A DNA stretch of 64,000 nucleotides from Demequina soli (GTDB taxonomy: Bacteria > Actinomycetota > Actinomycetes > Actinomycetales > Demequinaceae), in the NCBI RefSeq assembly GCF_000971195.1, contig NZ_BBLZ01000002.1:575736-639735 (forward strand), read 5' to 3'. A program made the translations under genes and the position numbers. Of the stretch, positions 30,005 through 39,550 are shown piece after piece (the stretch's first letter is position 1; every line of letters begins with the position of its first letter). The notes under the pieces were generated by a model, which worked only from the letters and a program-made list of their open reading frames with translations, made no database searches and had not been told where the DNA came from.

Positions 30005-31288
30005 CTACCGCAGCCGCGCCAGGTGCTCCTCCATGTGCCGCCGCCCGAGCGTCTCGTAACCCACGGCCCACGTCCACGGCGCGAGCGACAGCGCGAGCAG
30101 TGCGACCGGCAGCGGCGCACCGGCGGCGGCCAGCCCCACCCCGAGCGCCGCGAGGACCACGTAGGCGCCCGCGAGGACCAGGTGGAACGCGTCGAAGGCG
30201 CGCACCAGCAGCGAGTACCCCACGAACGCGAGCGCGATGTAGACGGTCAGCGGCACGGCGACGGCGAGCAGCGTCCCCAGCTCCGACAGCTCGGAGTGGT
30301 CCTCCAGGTAGAGCGCCGACACGTGGAGCCCCGCCCCGACCGCCGCGATCGAGGCGTACAGCGGGATGTGCCCGTACCCGAACAGCCCCGACCGCTGCCG
30401 CCGCGCGACCAGGATCCGCGCCGACGGCACGGAGAAGTACGCCCACCACATCCCGAAGATGGTGAGCACGCCGGCGACCGCGACCACCACCGCATCGGCC
30501 GACCATCCGGTCTCCGCCACGGCCGCGCGGATCGCCGCGGTGGTCCCCAGCACGCCCTCGCCGAGCGCGATGATCGCGAGCAGCCCGAACCGCTCCGCGA
30601 GGTGGTGCGGGTGCCACGGCAGCCGCGAGCGCCGCCCGGAGCCGATGGCGGGCGCGAGCACCTCGAACAGGATCAGCGCCGTCGCGAGCGAGATCTCCAC
30701 CCCGAACCCGGCGTCCAGCACCCCGGTGAGCACCCACCCCACCTGTGCGAGCGCGGTCAGGCCCGCGAAGCGGTAGCAGGTCGCCCGCCGCTCGGGGTCG
30801 CCGCGACCCGCGCGCACCCACAGCGCGACCATCGACACGCGCATCACCACGTACCCGGCGATCACCACCTCGTTGTGCGGCCCCACGCCCTCTGCGATGG
30901 ATGATAGGAAGTCGGACGCTCCCAGCGCGATGACGAGCACGCCGATCATCTGCACCATCGTGAGCAGTCGGAAGCCCCAGTCGTCGGTGTCGTACGCCGA
31001 GGCGAACCACGTGTAGTTCAGCCACGCCCACACGATCGCGAACATCACGAACGTGAAGCCGAGCACCGCTCCCGCGACCACGCCGCCGGCGAGCAGGTGG
31101 GCGAGCTCGTCGCTCGCGGCGCCGAACGCGACCACCAGCGTGAGGTCGTAGAACAGCTCGAGCGGGGTGGCGGCGCGGTGCGCCTCGCCCGGGTCGCGTC
31201 CCGTCATGCGCGCCAGGCCCAGGCGGCGGGGGGACGATGCGCGGGTCGCCGGAGCGCCGCCGGTCCCGGGCGTCTCGGGGTGGGCCAT
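30005..31288 (-). CDS. Low temperature requirement A (LtrA) family membrane protein
   Basis: A 427-residue polytopic membrane protein with about eleven or twelve helices. The family signature HRAATPLELFYDLTLVVAF lies near residue 40, and LAERFGLLAIIALGEGVLG near 215 is the other conserved block. The biochemical function of LtrA proteins is not known; the name comes from a Listeria growth phenotype. The ATG at 31288 gives a 27-residue Ser/Pro/Gly-rich leader; a Met at 31207 is an alternative start. One GGACGATGCG word (31232-31241) lies in this N-terminal leader. It is divergent from the copper ATPase gene. Confidence 0.87.
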   Translation of the reverse strand: MAHPETPGTGGAPATRASSPRRLGLARMTGRDPGEAHRAATPLELFYDLTLVVAFGAASDELAHLLAGGVVAGAVLGFTFVMFAIVWAWLNYTWFASAYDTDDWGFRLLTMVQMIGVLVIALGASDFLSSIAEGVGPHNEVVIAGYVVMRVSMVALWVRAGRGDPERRATCYRFAGLTALAQVGWVLTGVLDAGFGVEISLATALILFEVLAPAIGSGRRSRLPWHPHHLAERFGLLAIIALGEGVLGTTAAIRAAVAETGWSADAVVVAVAGVLTIFGMWWAYFSVPSARILVARRQRSGLFGYGHIPLYASIAAVGAGLHVSALYLEDHSELSELGTLLAVAVPLTVYIALAFVGYSLLVRAFDAFHLVLAGAYVVLAALGVGLAAAGAPLPVALLALSLAPWTWAVGYETLGRRHMEEHLARLR

Positions 31289-31344
31289 GGTCCGATGCTC
31301 GCGCACCAGGCCGGATCCGTCACGCCCCCGCGCGCCGAAAGGCC

Positions 31345-31376
31345 TTGACCTTCCATCCGGGTGGAAGGAATACGGT
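31345..31376 (+). promoter_or_regulatory. MerR/CueR-type metal-responsive promoter
   Basis: A TTGACC -35 box (31345-31350) and a TACGGT -10 box (31371-31376) are separated by 20 bp, the long spacer typical of MerR-activated promoters. The spacer region contains the near-perfect dyad CCTTCC-N8-GGAAGG (31349-31368), the same half-sites as CueR operators of copA promoters. It precedes the P-type ATPase gene. No CueR-like gene lies next to it. Confidence 0.8.
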
Positions 31377-31408
31377 CGGGAGTTGTTGGCATTCCCGAGG
31401 AGGTCCCC

Positions 31409-33484
31409 ATGTCGCACGACCCCGCCACCATGACGCACGCCGAGCACGCCCACCACGAGGCCCACGACGCTCACCAGGCCCACGGCTCCCACGCCCATCA
31501 CGGCACCGACCACAGCGGCCACGCGATGCTCTTCAAGCGGCTGTTCTGGTGGAACCTCCTGCTCGCGCTCCCCGTGATCGCGACGAGCGGGATGGTCGAG
31601 GGCTGGTTCGGCTACGACCTGCCGGGCACCGCGTGGATCCCGCCGGTCCTCGGCACCGTGATCTTCCTGTGGGGCGGACGCCCGTTCGTCACCATGGCCT
31701 GGCGCGACGAGATCACCGCGCGCAAGCCGGGCATGATGACGCTCATCAGCCTCGCGATCACCGTCTCCTTCGGCGCGTCCCTCGCGGCGACGTTCGGGGT
31801 GGGGGACCTGAGCTTCTGGTGGGAGCTCGCCGCGCTGATCGTGGTGATGCTGCTGGGCCATTGGCAGGAGATGAAGGCGGTCGGCCAGGCGCAGGGCGCC
31901 CTCGCCGCCCTCGCGGAGCTCCTCCCGGACGATGCGGAGCGCACCACCCCCGACGGCGGCACCGAGCACGTGGGCATCGCGGACCTGCGCACGGGCGACG
32001 TCGTCGTCGTCCGCCCCGGCGGGCGGATCCCCGCCGACGGCGCCGTCACGCGCGGCGAGGCCGCCGTCGACGAGTCGATGATCACGGGCGAGTCCGCGCC
32101 GGTCGCGAAGGCGGAGGGCGACCGGGTGGTCGCGGGCACGGTGGCCACCGACGGGTCGCTGCGCGTCGAGGTGACCGCGACGGGCGACGACACGGCGCTC
32201 GCCGGGATCCAGCGCATGGTCGCGCAGGCGCAGGAGAGCCGCTCCGGCACCCGCCGCCTCGCCGACCGCGCCGCCGCATGGCTCTTCTGGATCGCCCTGG
32301 CGGCCGCGGCGATCACCTTCGTCGCCCACGCCGCCGCCGGCGATCCCGCGGCCGGGCTCACCGCCGCCGTCGCGGTCCTCGTGATCGCGTGCCCCCACGC
32401 GCTCGGCCTCGCGATCCCGCTCGTCGTCGCGATCTCCACGTCGATATCCGCCCGCCGCGGGATCCTCGTGAAGGACCCCGCCGCGCTCGAGGCGATGCGC
32501 ACGGTCGACGCGGTCCTCTTCGACAAGACCGGCACCCTCACCCGCGGCGAGCACGCCCTCACCGACCTCGCGGCCGTCGACGGCTGGACCGAGGACGAGG
32601 TCCTCGCGCTCGCCGCGGCCGTCGAGTCCGAGTCCGAGCACCCCATCGGCCGCGCGGTGGTCGCCGCCGCGCGCGAGCGCGAGCTCGCGGTCCCGGACGT
32701 GGACCCCGTCGAGACCCTCCCGGGCCGGGGCGTGCGCGCCCGCGTGGACGGCAGGGACGTCGCGGTCGGCGGGCCGAGCCTGCTCGACCACCTCGAGGCC
32801 GAGACCCCCGCGACCCTGCACGATGCGGCGGCCGGCTGGCGCGAGAGCGGCGGCGCGGTCCTGCACGTCGTGGTCGACGGCGTCGTCGTCGGCGCCTTCA
32901 CCACCGCCGACCCGGTGCGCGAGGAGTCGCGCCAGGCCGTCGACGCCCTCCACGCGCGCGGCATCGAGGTCGCCCTCATCACGGGGGACTCGCGCACGGT
33001 CGCCGGCGCGGTCGCGGGCGAGCTCGGCATCGACGAGGTCTTCGCCGAGGTCCTTCCCGAGGACAAGGACCGGGCCGTCGCGGAGCTGCAGGCCAAGGGC
33101 CGCAGGGTCGCGATGGTGGGCGACGGCGTGAACGATGCGCCCGCGCTGGCCCGCGCCGACGTGGGCCTCGCGATCGGCGCCGGCACCGACGTCGCGATGG
33201 AGGCCGCCGGCGTGGTGCTCGCCGGCTCGGACCCGCGCGCCGTCGCGAGCGTCATCACGCTCTCGCACGCGACGTACCGCAAGATGCGGCAGAACCTCGT
33301 GTGGGCGACCGCCTACAACGCGGTCGCGATCCCCGTCGCGGCCGGGGCCCTGCAGTGGGCGGGCATCACCATGCCGCCCGCGGTCGCGGCGATCGCGATG
33401 AGCCTCTCCACCATCGTCGTCGCGGCGAACGCCCAGCTGCTGCGCCGGGTCGACCTGCGACCCGACGCAGCAGCGGGGGAGTGA
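31409..33484 (+). CDS. Copper-type heavy-metal-translocating P-type ATPase (CopB-like)
   Basis: A 691-residue P1B-ATPase. The N-terminus (residues 1-45) is a His-rich stretch with no CxxC metal domain. ITGESAPV is the actuator motif, [11 protein letters not shown] the intramembrane metal site, DKTGTLT the phosphorylation site and [12 protein letters not shown] the hinge. A CPH rather than CPC motif with a His-rich N-terminus is the CopB (P1B-3) pattern, associated with Cu(II)/Cu(I) or Ag export from the cytoplasm. GAGGAGG precedes the ATG at 31409. Control by a MerR-type regulator is indicated by the promoter at 31345-31376. Metal specificity is inferred from the motif and the operator. Confidence 0.92.
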   Translation: MSHDPATMTHAEHAHHEAHDAHQAHGSHAHHGTDHSGHAMLFKRLFWWNLLLALPVIATSGMVEGWFGYDLPGTAWIPPVLGTVIFLWGGRPFVTMAWRDEITARKPGMMTLISLAITVSFGASLAATFGVGDLSFWWELAALIVVMLLGHWQEMKAVGQAQGALAALAELLPDDAERTTPDGGTEHVGIADLRTGDVVVVRPGGRIPADGAVTRGEAAVDESMITGESAPVAKAEGDRVVAGTVATDGSLRVEVTATGDDTALAGIQRMVAQAQESRSGTRRLADRAAAWLFWIALAAAAITFVAHAAAGDPAAGLTAAVAVLVIACPHALGLAIPLVVAISTSISARRGILVKDPAALEAMRTVDAVLFDKTGTLTRGEHALTDLAAVDGWTEDEVLALAAAVESESEHPIGRAVVAAARERELAVPDVDPVETLPGRGVRARVDGRDVAVGGPSLLDHLEAETPATLHDAAAGWRESGGAVLHVVVDGVVVGAFTTADPVREESRQAVDALHARGIEVALITGDSRTVAGAVAGELGIDEVFAEVLPEDKDRAVAELQAKGRRVAMVGDGVNDAPALARADVGLAIGAGTDVAMEAAGVVLAGSDPRAVASVITLSHATYRKMRQNLVWATAYNAVAIPVAAGALQWAGITMPPAVAAIAMSLSTIVVAANAQLLRRVDLRPDAAAGE

Positions 33485-33485
33485 G

Positions 33486-34829
33486 TCAGCGCGCCGCGAG
33501 CTTCTCCAGCAGCAGCGCCTGCGCGACGATCATCCGCTCGATCTCGGCCGGGTCCACCGACTCGTCCGACGCGTGGATGCGCGACCGCTCCATGTCCTCG
33601 GGTCCCCACAGAGCGAACTCCGCGGCGGGGCACGCCTCGTGCAGGGTCTGGAGCAGCGGGATCGACCCTCCCGACCCGACCTCGCTCGACGCCATCCCGA
33701 ACGCCTCCTCGAGCGCCTCGCGCGCCGCCTCCACGCCGGGCCCGCCGCCGGGCACCAGGAACGCGGGCGCGGCCTTCACGCGCTTGACCTCGACCTGGGC
33801 GCCCCACGGCGCGTGGGACTCGAGGTGCGCGACGAGCGCGTCGAGCTCCGCCTCGGCCTTCGCGCCGGGCACGATGCGCATCGAGATCTTCGCGCTGGCC
33901 TGCGGCAGGATCACGTTGGACGAGCCCGCGATCGTGGTCGTGTCGATGCCGATCGCGTTGATGGAGGGCTTGGCCCACAGGCGGTCCGAGACCGTGCCGG
34001 TGCCGATGAGCGACACCCCCGGCAGCAGCGGGACGCCCTCGAGGAAGCTCTCCTCGGACTGCACGGCACCCGACCACGTGCCCGTGGTGACGCCCTCGAT
34101 CGCGACCTCCCCCGCATCGTCCACGAGCGTGTTGAGCAGGCGCGCGAGCGCCATCATGGCGTCTGGCGCGGCGCCGCCGAAGACGCCGGAGTGCAGCGGG
34201 TGCTCGAGCGTGCGCACGGTGACGATGCACGAGACGTCGCCGCGCAGCGCGGTGGTGAGCACGGGCTCGCCGGAGACCAGGTTGCCCATGTCGCAGATGA
34301 CGAACAGGTCGCACTGGAACAGGTCGGGGTTGGCCTCGACGAACTCCTCGAGGTTGCTCTCGGTCTCCTCCATGCCCTCGAGGATGAGGCGGAGGGTGAC
34401 CGGCGGCTTGCCGTCGAACGCGCGCAGCGTGCCGAGGTGCGTCGCGAGGCCCGACTTGTCGTCGGCGGCGCCGCGGCCGTAGATCCTGCCGTCGTCCTTG
34501 ACGGTCGCAAGGAACGGGTCCGAGGTCCAGCCCTGCGACTCGGGCGCGGGCTGCACGTCGTAGTGGGCGTAGAGGACCACCACGGGCGCGCCCTCCGGCC
34601 CGGGCAGCTCGGCGTAGATCGGCGGGTAGCCGTGCGGCACGTCGCCGTAGTGGGCGTCGGTGAAGCCGGCCTCGCGGAACAGCTCGAGCGTGCGCTCGGC
34701 CATCCGGTGCATCGGCTCCTCGGGGTAGCCGGGGAACGCGATGGAGGGGATCGAGATGAGCTCCTTGAGGTCCTCGATCACGCCGGGCATGAGCGACCGG
34801 ACCTTCTCCTGGATCTCCGCTGCGGACAT
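33486..34829 (-). CDS. M20 family metallodipeptidase
   Basis: A 447-residue zinc peptidase of the CNDP/DapE-like M20 group. Metal-site motifs are YAHYDVQP (about residue 90), YGRGAADDKSG and LILEGMEETES with the catalytic glutamate; the final metal histidine is in RIHASDESV. The lid domain carries LEHPLHSGVFGGAAPDA. Such enzymes hydrolyse dipeptides in the cytoplasm. It lies 36 bases downstream of a dicarboxylate transporter gene on the same strand, so the two may be co-transcribed. The stop is one base from the ATPase stop (convergent). Confidence 0.92.
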   Translation of the reverse strand: MSAAEIQEKVRSLMPGVIEDLKELISIPSIAFPGYPEEPMHRMAERTLELFREAGFTDAHYGDVPHGYPPIYAELPGPEGAPVVVLYAHYDVQPAPESQGWTSDPFLATVKDDGRIYGRGAADDKSGLATHLGTLRAFDGKPPVTLRLILEGMEETESNLEEFVEANPDLFQCDLFVICDMGNLVSGEPVLTTALRGDVSCIVTVRTLEHPLHSGVFGGAAPDAMMALARLLNTLVDDAGEVAIEGVTTGTWSGAVQSEESFLEGVPLLPGVSLIGTGTVSDRLWAKPSINAIGIDTTTIAGSSNVILPQASAKISMRIVPGAKAEAELDALVAHLESHAPWGAQVEVKRVKAAPAFLVPGGGPGVEAAREALEEAFGMASSEVGSGGSIPLLQTLHEACPAAEFALWGPEDMERSRIHASDESVDPAEIERMIVAQALLLEKLAAR

Positions 34830-34865
34830 GAGGGGTCGCCTTTCCGAAAAGGGGGGTGTACGGGG

Positions 34866-36212
34866 TCAGAAGAACGCGCCGATGACCAACCCGGCGATGA
34901 TAGTGGTGACCGAGAGGATGAGCATGGGCACGAAGAAGCTGTGGTCGAGCAGCTTGGTGCCCAGCTTGGTGGACCCGGTCTCGTCGAAGTTCGCGGCGGC
35001 GATCTGCGGGCCGTTGGCCGGCAGCGTGTAGACGCCGCCGAGGCCGCCGGCCCACATGCCCGCGACCACGCCCGCGGGCAGGCCCGCCGCGAGACCGATG
35101 GGGACGATCGTGTTGGTCGCCGTCGACTGGCTGGTGGTCATGGCCGCGACCAGGAACACGGCGAGCGCGAAGATCACGCGCACGTCGGTGACCCACGAGC
35201 CGACCGTCGACACGATGTACTCCTCGTGCGCCGCGATGAACGTCGCGGTCAGCCACGCGATGCCGAACAGGGCGATCGCGGCGACCATGCCGGCCTTGAA
35301 CACCGACTGGTCGGGCACCGTGCCGACCTTGGGGCGCCCCACGAAGATGATGACCGCGCTCACCACGAGCATGACCAGCACGATCGTGTACGTCATGTCG
35401 ACGCGCACCGTCTCGCCGCCCACGGTGTACGTGGGCCGCAGGTCCTTGAAGATGCCGAACATCACGATCGCGACCACGCCCAGCAGGAACGTGATCGCGG
35501 CGTTGCGCCCGCGCGCCGTGTACGTGAGGTGCGCGGTCGAGCTGCCCCGCGCATCGTCCCGCAGCGCCGCCACCTGGCCCGCCGCGATCCGCGCCTGGAT
35601 CTCCGGGTCGTCGTCCATGTCGCGCCACATGCGGTTGACCACGAGCGACGTCACCACGATGCCGATGACGCACGCGGGGAACGTGATGGCGAGGATCTGC
35701 GCGAGGCCCAGGTTGTACGGCGCGACGTCGGTGAACGTCAGCATGGCCGCCATCGCCGCGGACACGGGCGACGCGGCGAGCGCGATGCCGGACTGCACCA
35801 CCGTGACGGTGAGGGGGCGCGCGGGCCGGATGCCGTTCTTGACGGACAGGTCGTAGACCACGGGCAGCAGCGGGAAGACGATGTTGCCGGTCCCGGCGCC
35901 CGCGCAGAACAGGAACGCCGTGAGCGGCGCGATCACGGTGATCTGCTTGGGCCGCTTCTCGATCACCTTCGCCGCCATCGCGACCATCCAGTCGATGCCG
36001 CCCGCCGCCTGCATGAGCGCGGCGGCCGTGACCACGCCGAGGATGATCGCGATCGCGGACGCCGGCGGCGCGCCCGGCGCCTCGCCGAACACGAAGATCA
36101 GCACGAACGTGCCGACGCCGCCCCACACGCCGACGCCGACGCCGCCCGCGCGCGTGCCGAGCACGATGCAGGCGAGCACGACGATGGCCTCGAGCACGAA
36201 GCTGACGGACAT
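34866..36212 (-). CDS. Anaerobic C4-dicarboxylate transporter (Dcu family)
   Basis: A 448-residue membrane protein with about ten to twelve helices that matches the DcuA/DcuB family: GTRAGGVGVGVWGGVG near the N-terminus, IAPLTAFLFCAGAGTGNIVFPLLPV and the MTTSQSTATNTIVPIGLAAGLP block late in the protein. The family exchanges or takes up aspartate, fumarate, malate and succinate. A hydrophilic loop of about 60 residues (around 205-260) carries one GGACGATGCG word (as Asp-Asp-Ala). The ATG at 36212 follows a GGGGGCTCC stretch. A link with the adjacent peptidase, for use of aspartyl peptides, is possible but speculative. Confidence 0.87.
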   Translation of the reverse strand: MSVSFVLEAIVVLACIVLGTRAGGVGVGVWGGVGTFVLIFVFGEAPGAPPASAIAIILGVVTAAALMQAAGGIDWMVAMAAKVIEKRPKQITVIAPLTAFLFCAGAGTGNIVFPLLPVVYDLSVKNGIRPARPLTVTVVQSGIALAASPVSAAMAAMLTFTDVAPYNLGLAQILAITFPACVIGIVVTSLVVNRMWRDMDDDPEIQARIAAGQVAALRDDARGSSTAHLTYTARGRNAAITFLLGVVAIVMFGIFKDLRPTYTVGGETVRVDMTYTIVLVMLVVSAVIIFVGRPKVGTVPDQSVFKAGMVAAIALFGIAWLTATFIAAHEEYIVSTVGSWVTDVRVIFALAVFLVAAMTTSQSTATNTIVPIGLAAGLPAGVVAGMWAGGLGGVYTLPANGPQIAAANFDETGSTKLGTKLLDHSFFVPMLILSVTTIIAGLVIGAFF

Positions 36213-36404
36213 ACGGGAGCCCCCTCGGACGGTCCTCATGGGCCGCCATCGGCCCCTTTGCCGACCTTACGCGCGCGCCCCGACAGCCGCCCGTCGAGGG
36301 ACGATGCGTCCGTCGCCGCCGCTCCCGGCGCGCCCGGGCGGTGCGGCCGTATCCTGACGAAGGCGCCGGCGCCGACGGCGACGCCCGCCGACGGGAGCAC
36401 CCTC
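36213..36404. other. Divergent intergenic region with a GGACGATGCG site
   Basis: The 192-bp gap between the Dcu transporter and CYTH genes holds one copy of the GGACGATGCG word (36299-36308) and a TATCCT box at about 36349 that could be the -10 element of the CYTH gene. Nothing else stands out. Confidence 0.5.
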
Positions 36405-37184
36405 ATGAGCACCGCATCGATCAGCGCCACCCCGGTCCCCGCGCTCAGCGCCGAGCAGCTCGGCGAGGTCCTCGCGCTGCTGCCGGGCACCGACTCCGTC
36501 GAGCTCAAGGCCACCGTGCCGGGCGCCGACCGCAGGCGCGTCGTGGACCGGCTCGGCATCGACCCGCTCGAGGCGGAGCTGCGCCAGGTCGCCTTCTTCG
36601 ACACCGCCGACCTCGCGCTCAGCTCGGCCGGCGTGGTCCTGCGGGCCCGGAGGGTCCAGCGCAGGGCGGGGGACGCGGTGGTCAAGCTGCGCCCCGTCGA
36701 CCCGTCCGGGCTGAGCGACGAGCTGCGCGCCTCGCCGTCGTTCGGCGTCGAGATCGACGCCATGCCAGGCGGGTTCGTGTGCTCGGCGAGCATGAAGGGC
36801 GCGGCCGAGGATCGGCGGGTGCGCGAGGTGCTGCTGCGGGAGCGACCGATCCGCAAGCTCTTCACCAAGGAGCAGCGCGCGCTGGTCGAGGAGCACGCGC
36901 CCGCCGGTGTCGGCTGGGACGACCTGCGGGTGCTCGGCCCGCTCACCACCCTCAAGCTCAAGCTCTCGCCCGAGGACCTCGGCCGCCGGCTCGTGGCCGA
37001 GCTGTGGGCCTATCCGGACGGGTCCCAGATCCTCGAGCTGTCCACCAAGTGCGCGCCCGGCGACGCGTTCACGGCCGCCGCGGAGACCAAGGCGTTCCTC
37101 GCCTCGCGCGGCGTCGACCTGGGCGCGCCGCAGCAGACCAAGACCCGGACCGCGATGGAGTACTTCGCCTCGCTCGAGGACTGA
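36405..37184 (+). CDS. CYTH-domain protein (triphosphate tunnel family candidate)
   Basis: A 259-residue protein that resembles the CYTH/adenylate cyclase-triphosphatase fold: the N-terminal VELKATVPG strand (an incomplete ExExK signature), FFDTADLALSSAGVVLRARR (about residues 65-84), VKLRP and the TLKLKL strand with alternating lysines. CYTH proteins bind triphosphates, inorganic polyphosphate or nucleotides in a basic tunnel. The N-terminal signature has only one clear glutamate, so catalytic activity is uncertain. The ATG at 36405 is preferred; the open frame extends far upstream only as antisense to the transporter. A hairpin follows at 37198-37225. Confidence 0.7.
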   Translation: MSTASISATPVPALSAEQLGEVLALLPGTDSVELKATVPGADRRRVVDRLGIDPLEAELRQVAFFDTADLALSSAGVVLRARRVQRRAGDAVVKLRPVDPSGLSDELRASPSFGVEIDAMPGGFVCSASMKGAAEDRRVREVLLRERPIRKLFTKEQRALVEEHAPAGVGWDDLRVLGPLTTLKLKLSPEDLGRRLVAELWAYPDGSQILELSTKCAPGDAFTAAAETKAFLASRGVDLGAPQQTKTRTAMEYFASLED

Positions 37185-37197
37185 GGGCGCGGACCGG

Positions 37198-37225
37198 GCG
37201 TCCCGATCGCGACAGTTCGGGACGC
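37198..37225 (+). terminator. Terminator hairpin after the CYTH gene
   Basis: A nine-base perfect stem (GCGTCCCGA, 37198-37206 with 37217-37225) with a ten-base loop begins 14 bases after the stop. The arms contain the GCGTCCC core of the CTGAGYGTCCC word seen at 11.8 and 44.0 kb. Confidence 0.65.
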
Positions 37226-37331
37226 TCAGGCGACAGGTCGTGAGGACCGGCGCCGCGCGCGCCTCGCGCGGCGCTAGGGTCGGTCCCGCCACGCCGGATC
37301 GGCGTGCGCCACGGATGCGAGGAGACCGCCC

Positions 37332-37937
37332 ATGACGCTTCCCCAGACGGCCGCCCGCAGGTGGCGCGACTTCGAGGCCGGGCACGCGCTGGTCGCGGAG
37401 ATGGTGAAGTTCTCCGGGCTCTCGTTCGTGGTGGCCGCGCTGCAGTACCTGCTGCTGACCTTCCTCCCTGTGCTGCTCTTCGAGGCCACCGGCTGGGGCG
37501 CGGTCCCGGCGCAGTTCCTCCACGTGAGCCTGGGCCCGATCGACACGTACGTGTTCGACTACCCCGTGACCGGCGACGCCCTCGGGGGTCTGAGCTACTT
37601 CGTGGCGTTCGTGGTGATGCTCGTCATCTCGCAGGGCGTCAACTTCCCGCTGCAGCGCAACGTGGTGTTCCGCTCGCGCGGCAACGTGTGGTTCCAGCTC
37701 GCCTGGTACGCGTTCGCGCTGGTGCTCATCACGATCGCGTGCAGCTTCCTCATGAGCCTGTACGTGCCGCTGCTCCAGGAGTGGGTGGATCCCGCGGTCT
37801 ACAACCTGGCCGTCACCATGATCAACGGCGGCGTGCAGCTCGTCATCTACTTCCCGGTCTTCAAGATCATCTTCCCCGCCGAGCCCTCGGTCGAGGTCAT
37901 GGCCGCCCCCGCGGAGCCCGTCGACACGCGCGCGTAG
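37332..37937 (+). CDS. GtrA-like small polytopic membrane protein
   Basis: A 201-residue membrane protein with four predicted helices. The segment ISQGVNFPLQRNVVFRSRGN between helices 2 and 3 resembles the conserved region of GtrA/DPMS-accessory proteins, which help flip polyprenyl-linked sugars. The protein is longer than typical GtrA (about 130 residues), with an extended first loop (TGWGAVPAQFLHVSLGPIDT), so the assignment is tentative. The gene has its own presumed promoter (TAGGGT at 37274-37279) and a downstream bidirectional terminator. Confidence 0.6.
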   Translation: MTLPQTAARRWRDFEAGHALVAEMVKFSGLSFVVAALQYLLLTFLPVLLFEATGWGAVPAQFLHVSLGPIDTYVFDYPVTGDALGGLSYFVAFVVMLVISQGVNFPLQRNVVFRSRGNVWFQLAWYAFALVLITIACSFLMSLYVPLLQEWVDPAVYNLAVTMINGGVQLVIYFPVFKIIFPAEPSVEVMAAPAEPVDTRA

Positions 37938-37945
37938 CGGCACGA

Positions 37946-37984
37946 AGCCCCCACGACCCCGAACAGGAGGGGACCGTGGGGGCT
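37946..37984. terminator. Bidirectional terminator between the GtrA-like gene and xylB
   Basis: A ten-base perfect outer stem (AGCCCCCACG, 37946-37955 with 37975-37984) encloses a further CCCC/GGGG pairing. It lies between convergent genes and can serve both. Confidence 0.75.
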
Positions 37985-38028
37985 CCGTCACGACGCGCGG
38001 CCGCGGCCGCCCGGGGATGCGGACCCGG

Positions 38029-39456
38029 TCAGGCCACGTATGCGGATGCCGCCGCGTCGTACGCGTCCCGGATGACGGGGCGCGAGTCCTTCGCCGGCGA
38101 GGCCACCGTAGCGAGCGGCCATTCCGGACGCGAGCCCGTCAGCGCCCACGCGGCCTGGACCGCGGCGCCCGCGGCCACGTACTCGCCCGGTTCGGGGATC
38201 TCGACGGGCACGTCGAACACCTGCGCGGCGATCGCCTGCACGGCCGGGTTCTGCGCCGCGCCTCCCACGAGCAGCAGGCGCTTGGCCTGCACGCCCTGCG
38301 CGAGGATCGCGTCGAGCCCGACGGCCTGCGCGCACAGCATGCCCTCGATCGCGGCCCGCGCGAGGTTCTCCCGCGTCATCGACCCGAGTGTCAGACCCGA
38401 GAGGGACGCTGTGGCCGAGGGGAGGTTGGGCGTGCGCTCGCCCTCGAAGTACGGGACCAGCGTGGCGCCGGCGGCGCCCGGCTCGGCGGCCAGGGCGAGC
38501 TCGCCGAGCTCGTCATGGGTGACCCCGAGCACGCGCGCGAAGGAGTCGAGCACGCGTGCCGCGTTGAGCGTGCACACGAGGGGAAGGAACTCGCCCGATG
38601 CGGACGCGAAGCCCGCCACGGTGCCGGTCGGGTCCGGCACGGAGGTCTCGGTGACCGCGAAGACCGTGCCCGAGGTGCCGAGGGAGATCACGACGTCGCC
38701 CACGGCGGCGCCCAGGCCCAGACCCGCGGCGGCGTTGTCGCCGGCGCCGGGTCCCACGAGGCAGACGTCGGCGCCCGCGAGGTCGGGGTGGACGGTGCCC
38801 GCGGCCTCGCCGGGGCCGAGCACGCGCGGGACCACCGCATCGTGCCCGAGCGCGGCGGCGAGCAGGTCGCGGTCGTACTCGCCGGTGACGGCGCTCCAGT
38901 AGCCGGTGCCGGAAGCGTCCGAGCGGTCGGTGGCGAGCTCCTCGAGCACGGGGCCCAGCGGGGACGATGCGGCGGGTCCGTACCCGCGCAGGCGCCAGGT
39001 CAGCCAGTCGTGGGGGAGGGCGACGGCGGCGACGGCCGCGGCGTTGTCGGGCTCGGCGTCGCGCAGCCAGCGCAGCTTGGTCGAGGTGAACGAGGCGACC
39101 GGGACGAGGCCCGTGCGCTCGGCGAGGGCGTCGGCCCCGATCTCGGCGATGAGGTCGGCGGCGGCGCCGGCGGAGCGGGTGTCGTTCCACAGGAGCGCGT
39201 CGCGGATCACCTCGCCGGCGGCGGACAGCGCGACCATGCCGTGCTGCTGGCCGCCCACCGAGATCGCGGCGACGTCGGCGAGCCCGCCGGCCTCCGCGAT
39301 GGCCGCGAGGAGCGCGTCCCACCAGCGCTCGGGGTCGACGGACGTGCCGTCGGGGTGCGAGGCGCGGCCCTGGCGGACCACGGCGCCCGTGTCGAGGTCG
39401 CGGATGACGACCTTGCAGGACTGGGTGGAGGAGTCGACTCCGGCGACGAGCGTCAT
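38029..39456 (-). CDS. xylB: Xylulokinase
   Basis: A 475-residue FGGY kinase that phosphorylates D-xylulose to xylulose-5-phosphate with [18 protein letters not shown] is the phosphate-1 loop, [11 protein letters not shown] the xylulokinase-specific substrate segment (about residue 73), WNDTRSA the sugar-binding aspartate region and [14 protein letters not shown] the adenosine motif. The ATG at 39456 has GAAAGG upstream. It follows xylA in the same direction after 94 bases that contain a stem-loop, so xylA is probably expressed more strongly than xylB from one promoter. One GGACGATGCG word is present on the opposite strand. Confidence 0.95.
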   Translation of the reverse strand: MTLVAGVDSSTQSCKVVIRDLDTGAVVRQGRASHPDGTSVDPERWWDALLAAIAEAGGLADVAAISVGGQQHGMVALSAAGEVIRDALLWNDTRSAGAAADLIAEIGADALAERTGLVPVASFTSTKLRWLRDAEPDNAAAVAAVALPHDWLTWRLRGYGPAASSPLGPVLEELATDRSDASGTGYWSAVTGEYDRDLLAAALGHDAVVPRVLGPGEAAGTVHPDLAGADVCLVGPGAGDNAAAGLGLGAAVGDVVISLGTSGTVFAVTETSVPDPTGTVAGFASASGEFLPLVCTLNAARVLDSFARVLGVTHDELGELALAAEPGAAGATLVPYFEGERTPNLPSATASLSGLTLGSMTRENLARAAIEGMLCAQAVGLDAILAQGVQAKRLLLVGGAAQNPAVQAIAAQVFDVPVEIPEPGEYVAAGAAVQAAWALTGSRPEWPLATVASPAKDSRPVIRDAYDAAASAYVA

Positions 39457-39492
39457 GCGCGGGCCTTTCACAGAGAGCGGGGGAGGAGAGAG

Positions 39493-39536
39493 CCGCGTCC
39501 CGGCCGCCCCAAGGAGGAGAGGCGACCGGGACGCGG
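39493..39536 (-). terminator. Intercistronic stem-loop between xylA and xylB
   Basis: An 11-bp perfect stem (CCGCGTCCCGG, 39493-39503 with 39526-39536) with a 22-base loop lies in the 94-bp gap and lacks a clear T tract. It may be a leaky terminator or an mRNA-stabilising hairpin that sets the xylA:xylB ratio. Confidence 0.55.
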
Positions 39537-39550
39537 AAGGGAGGTGAGGG

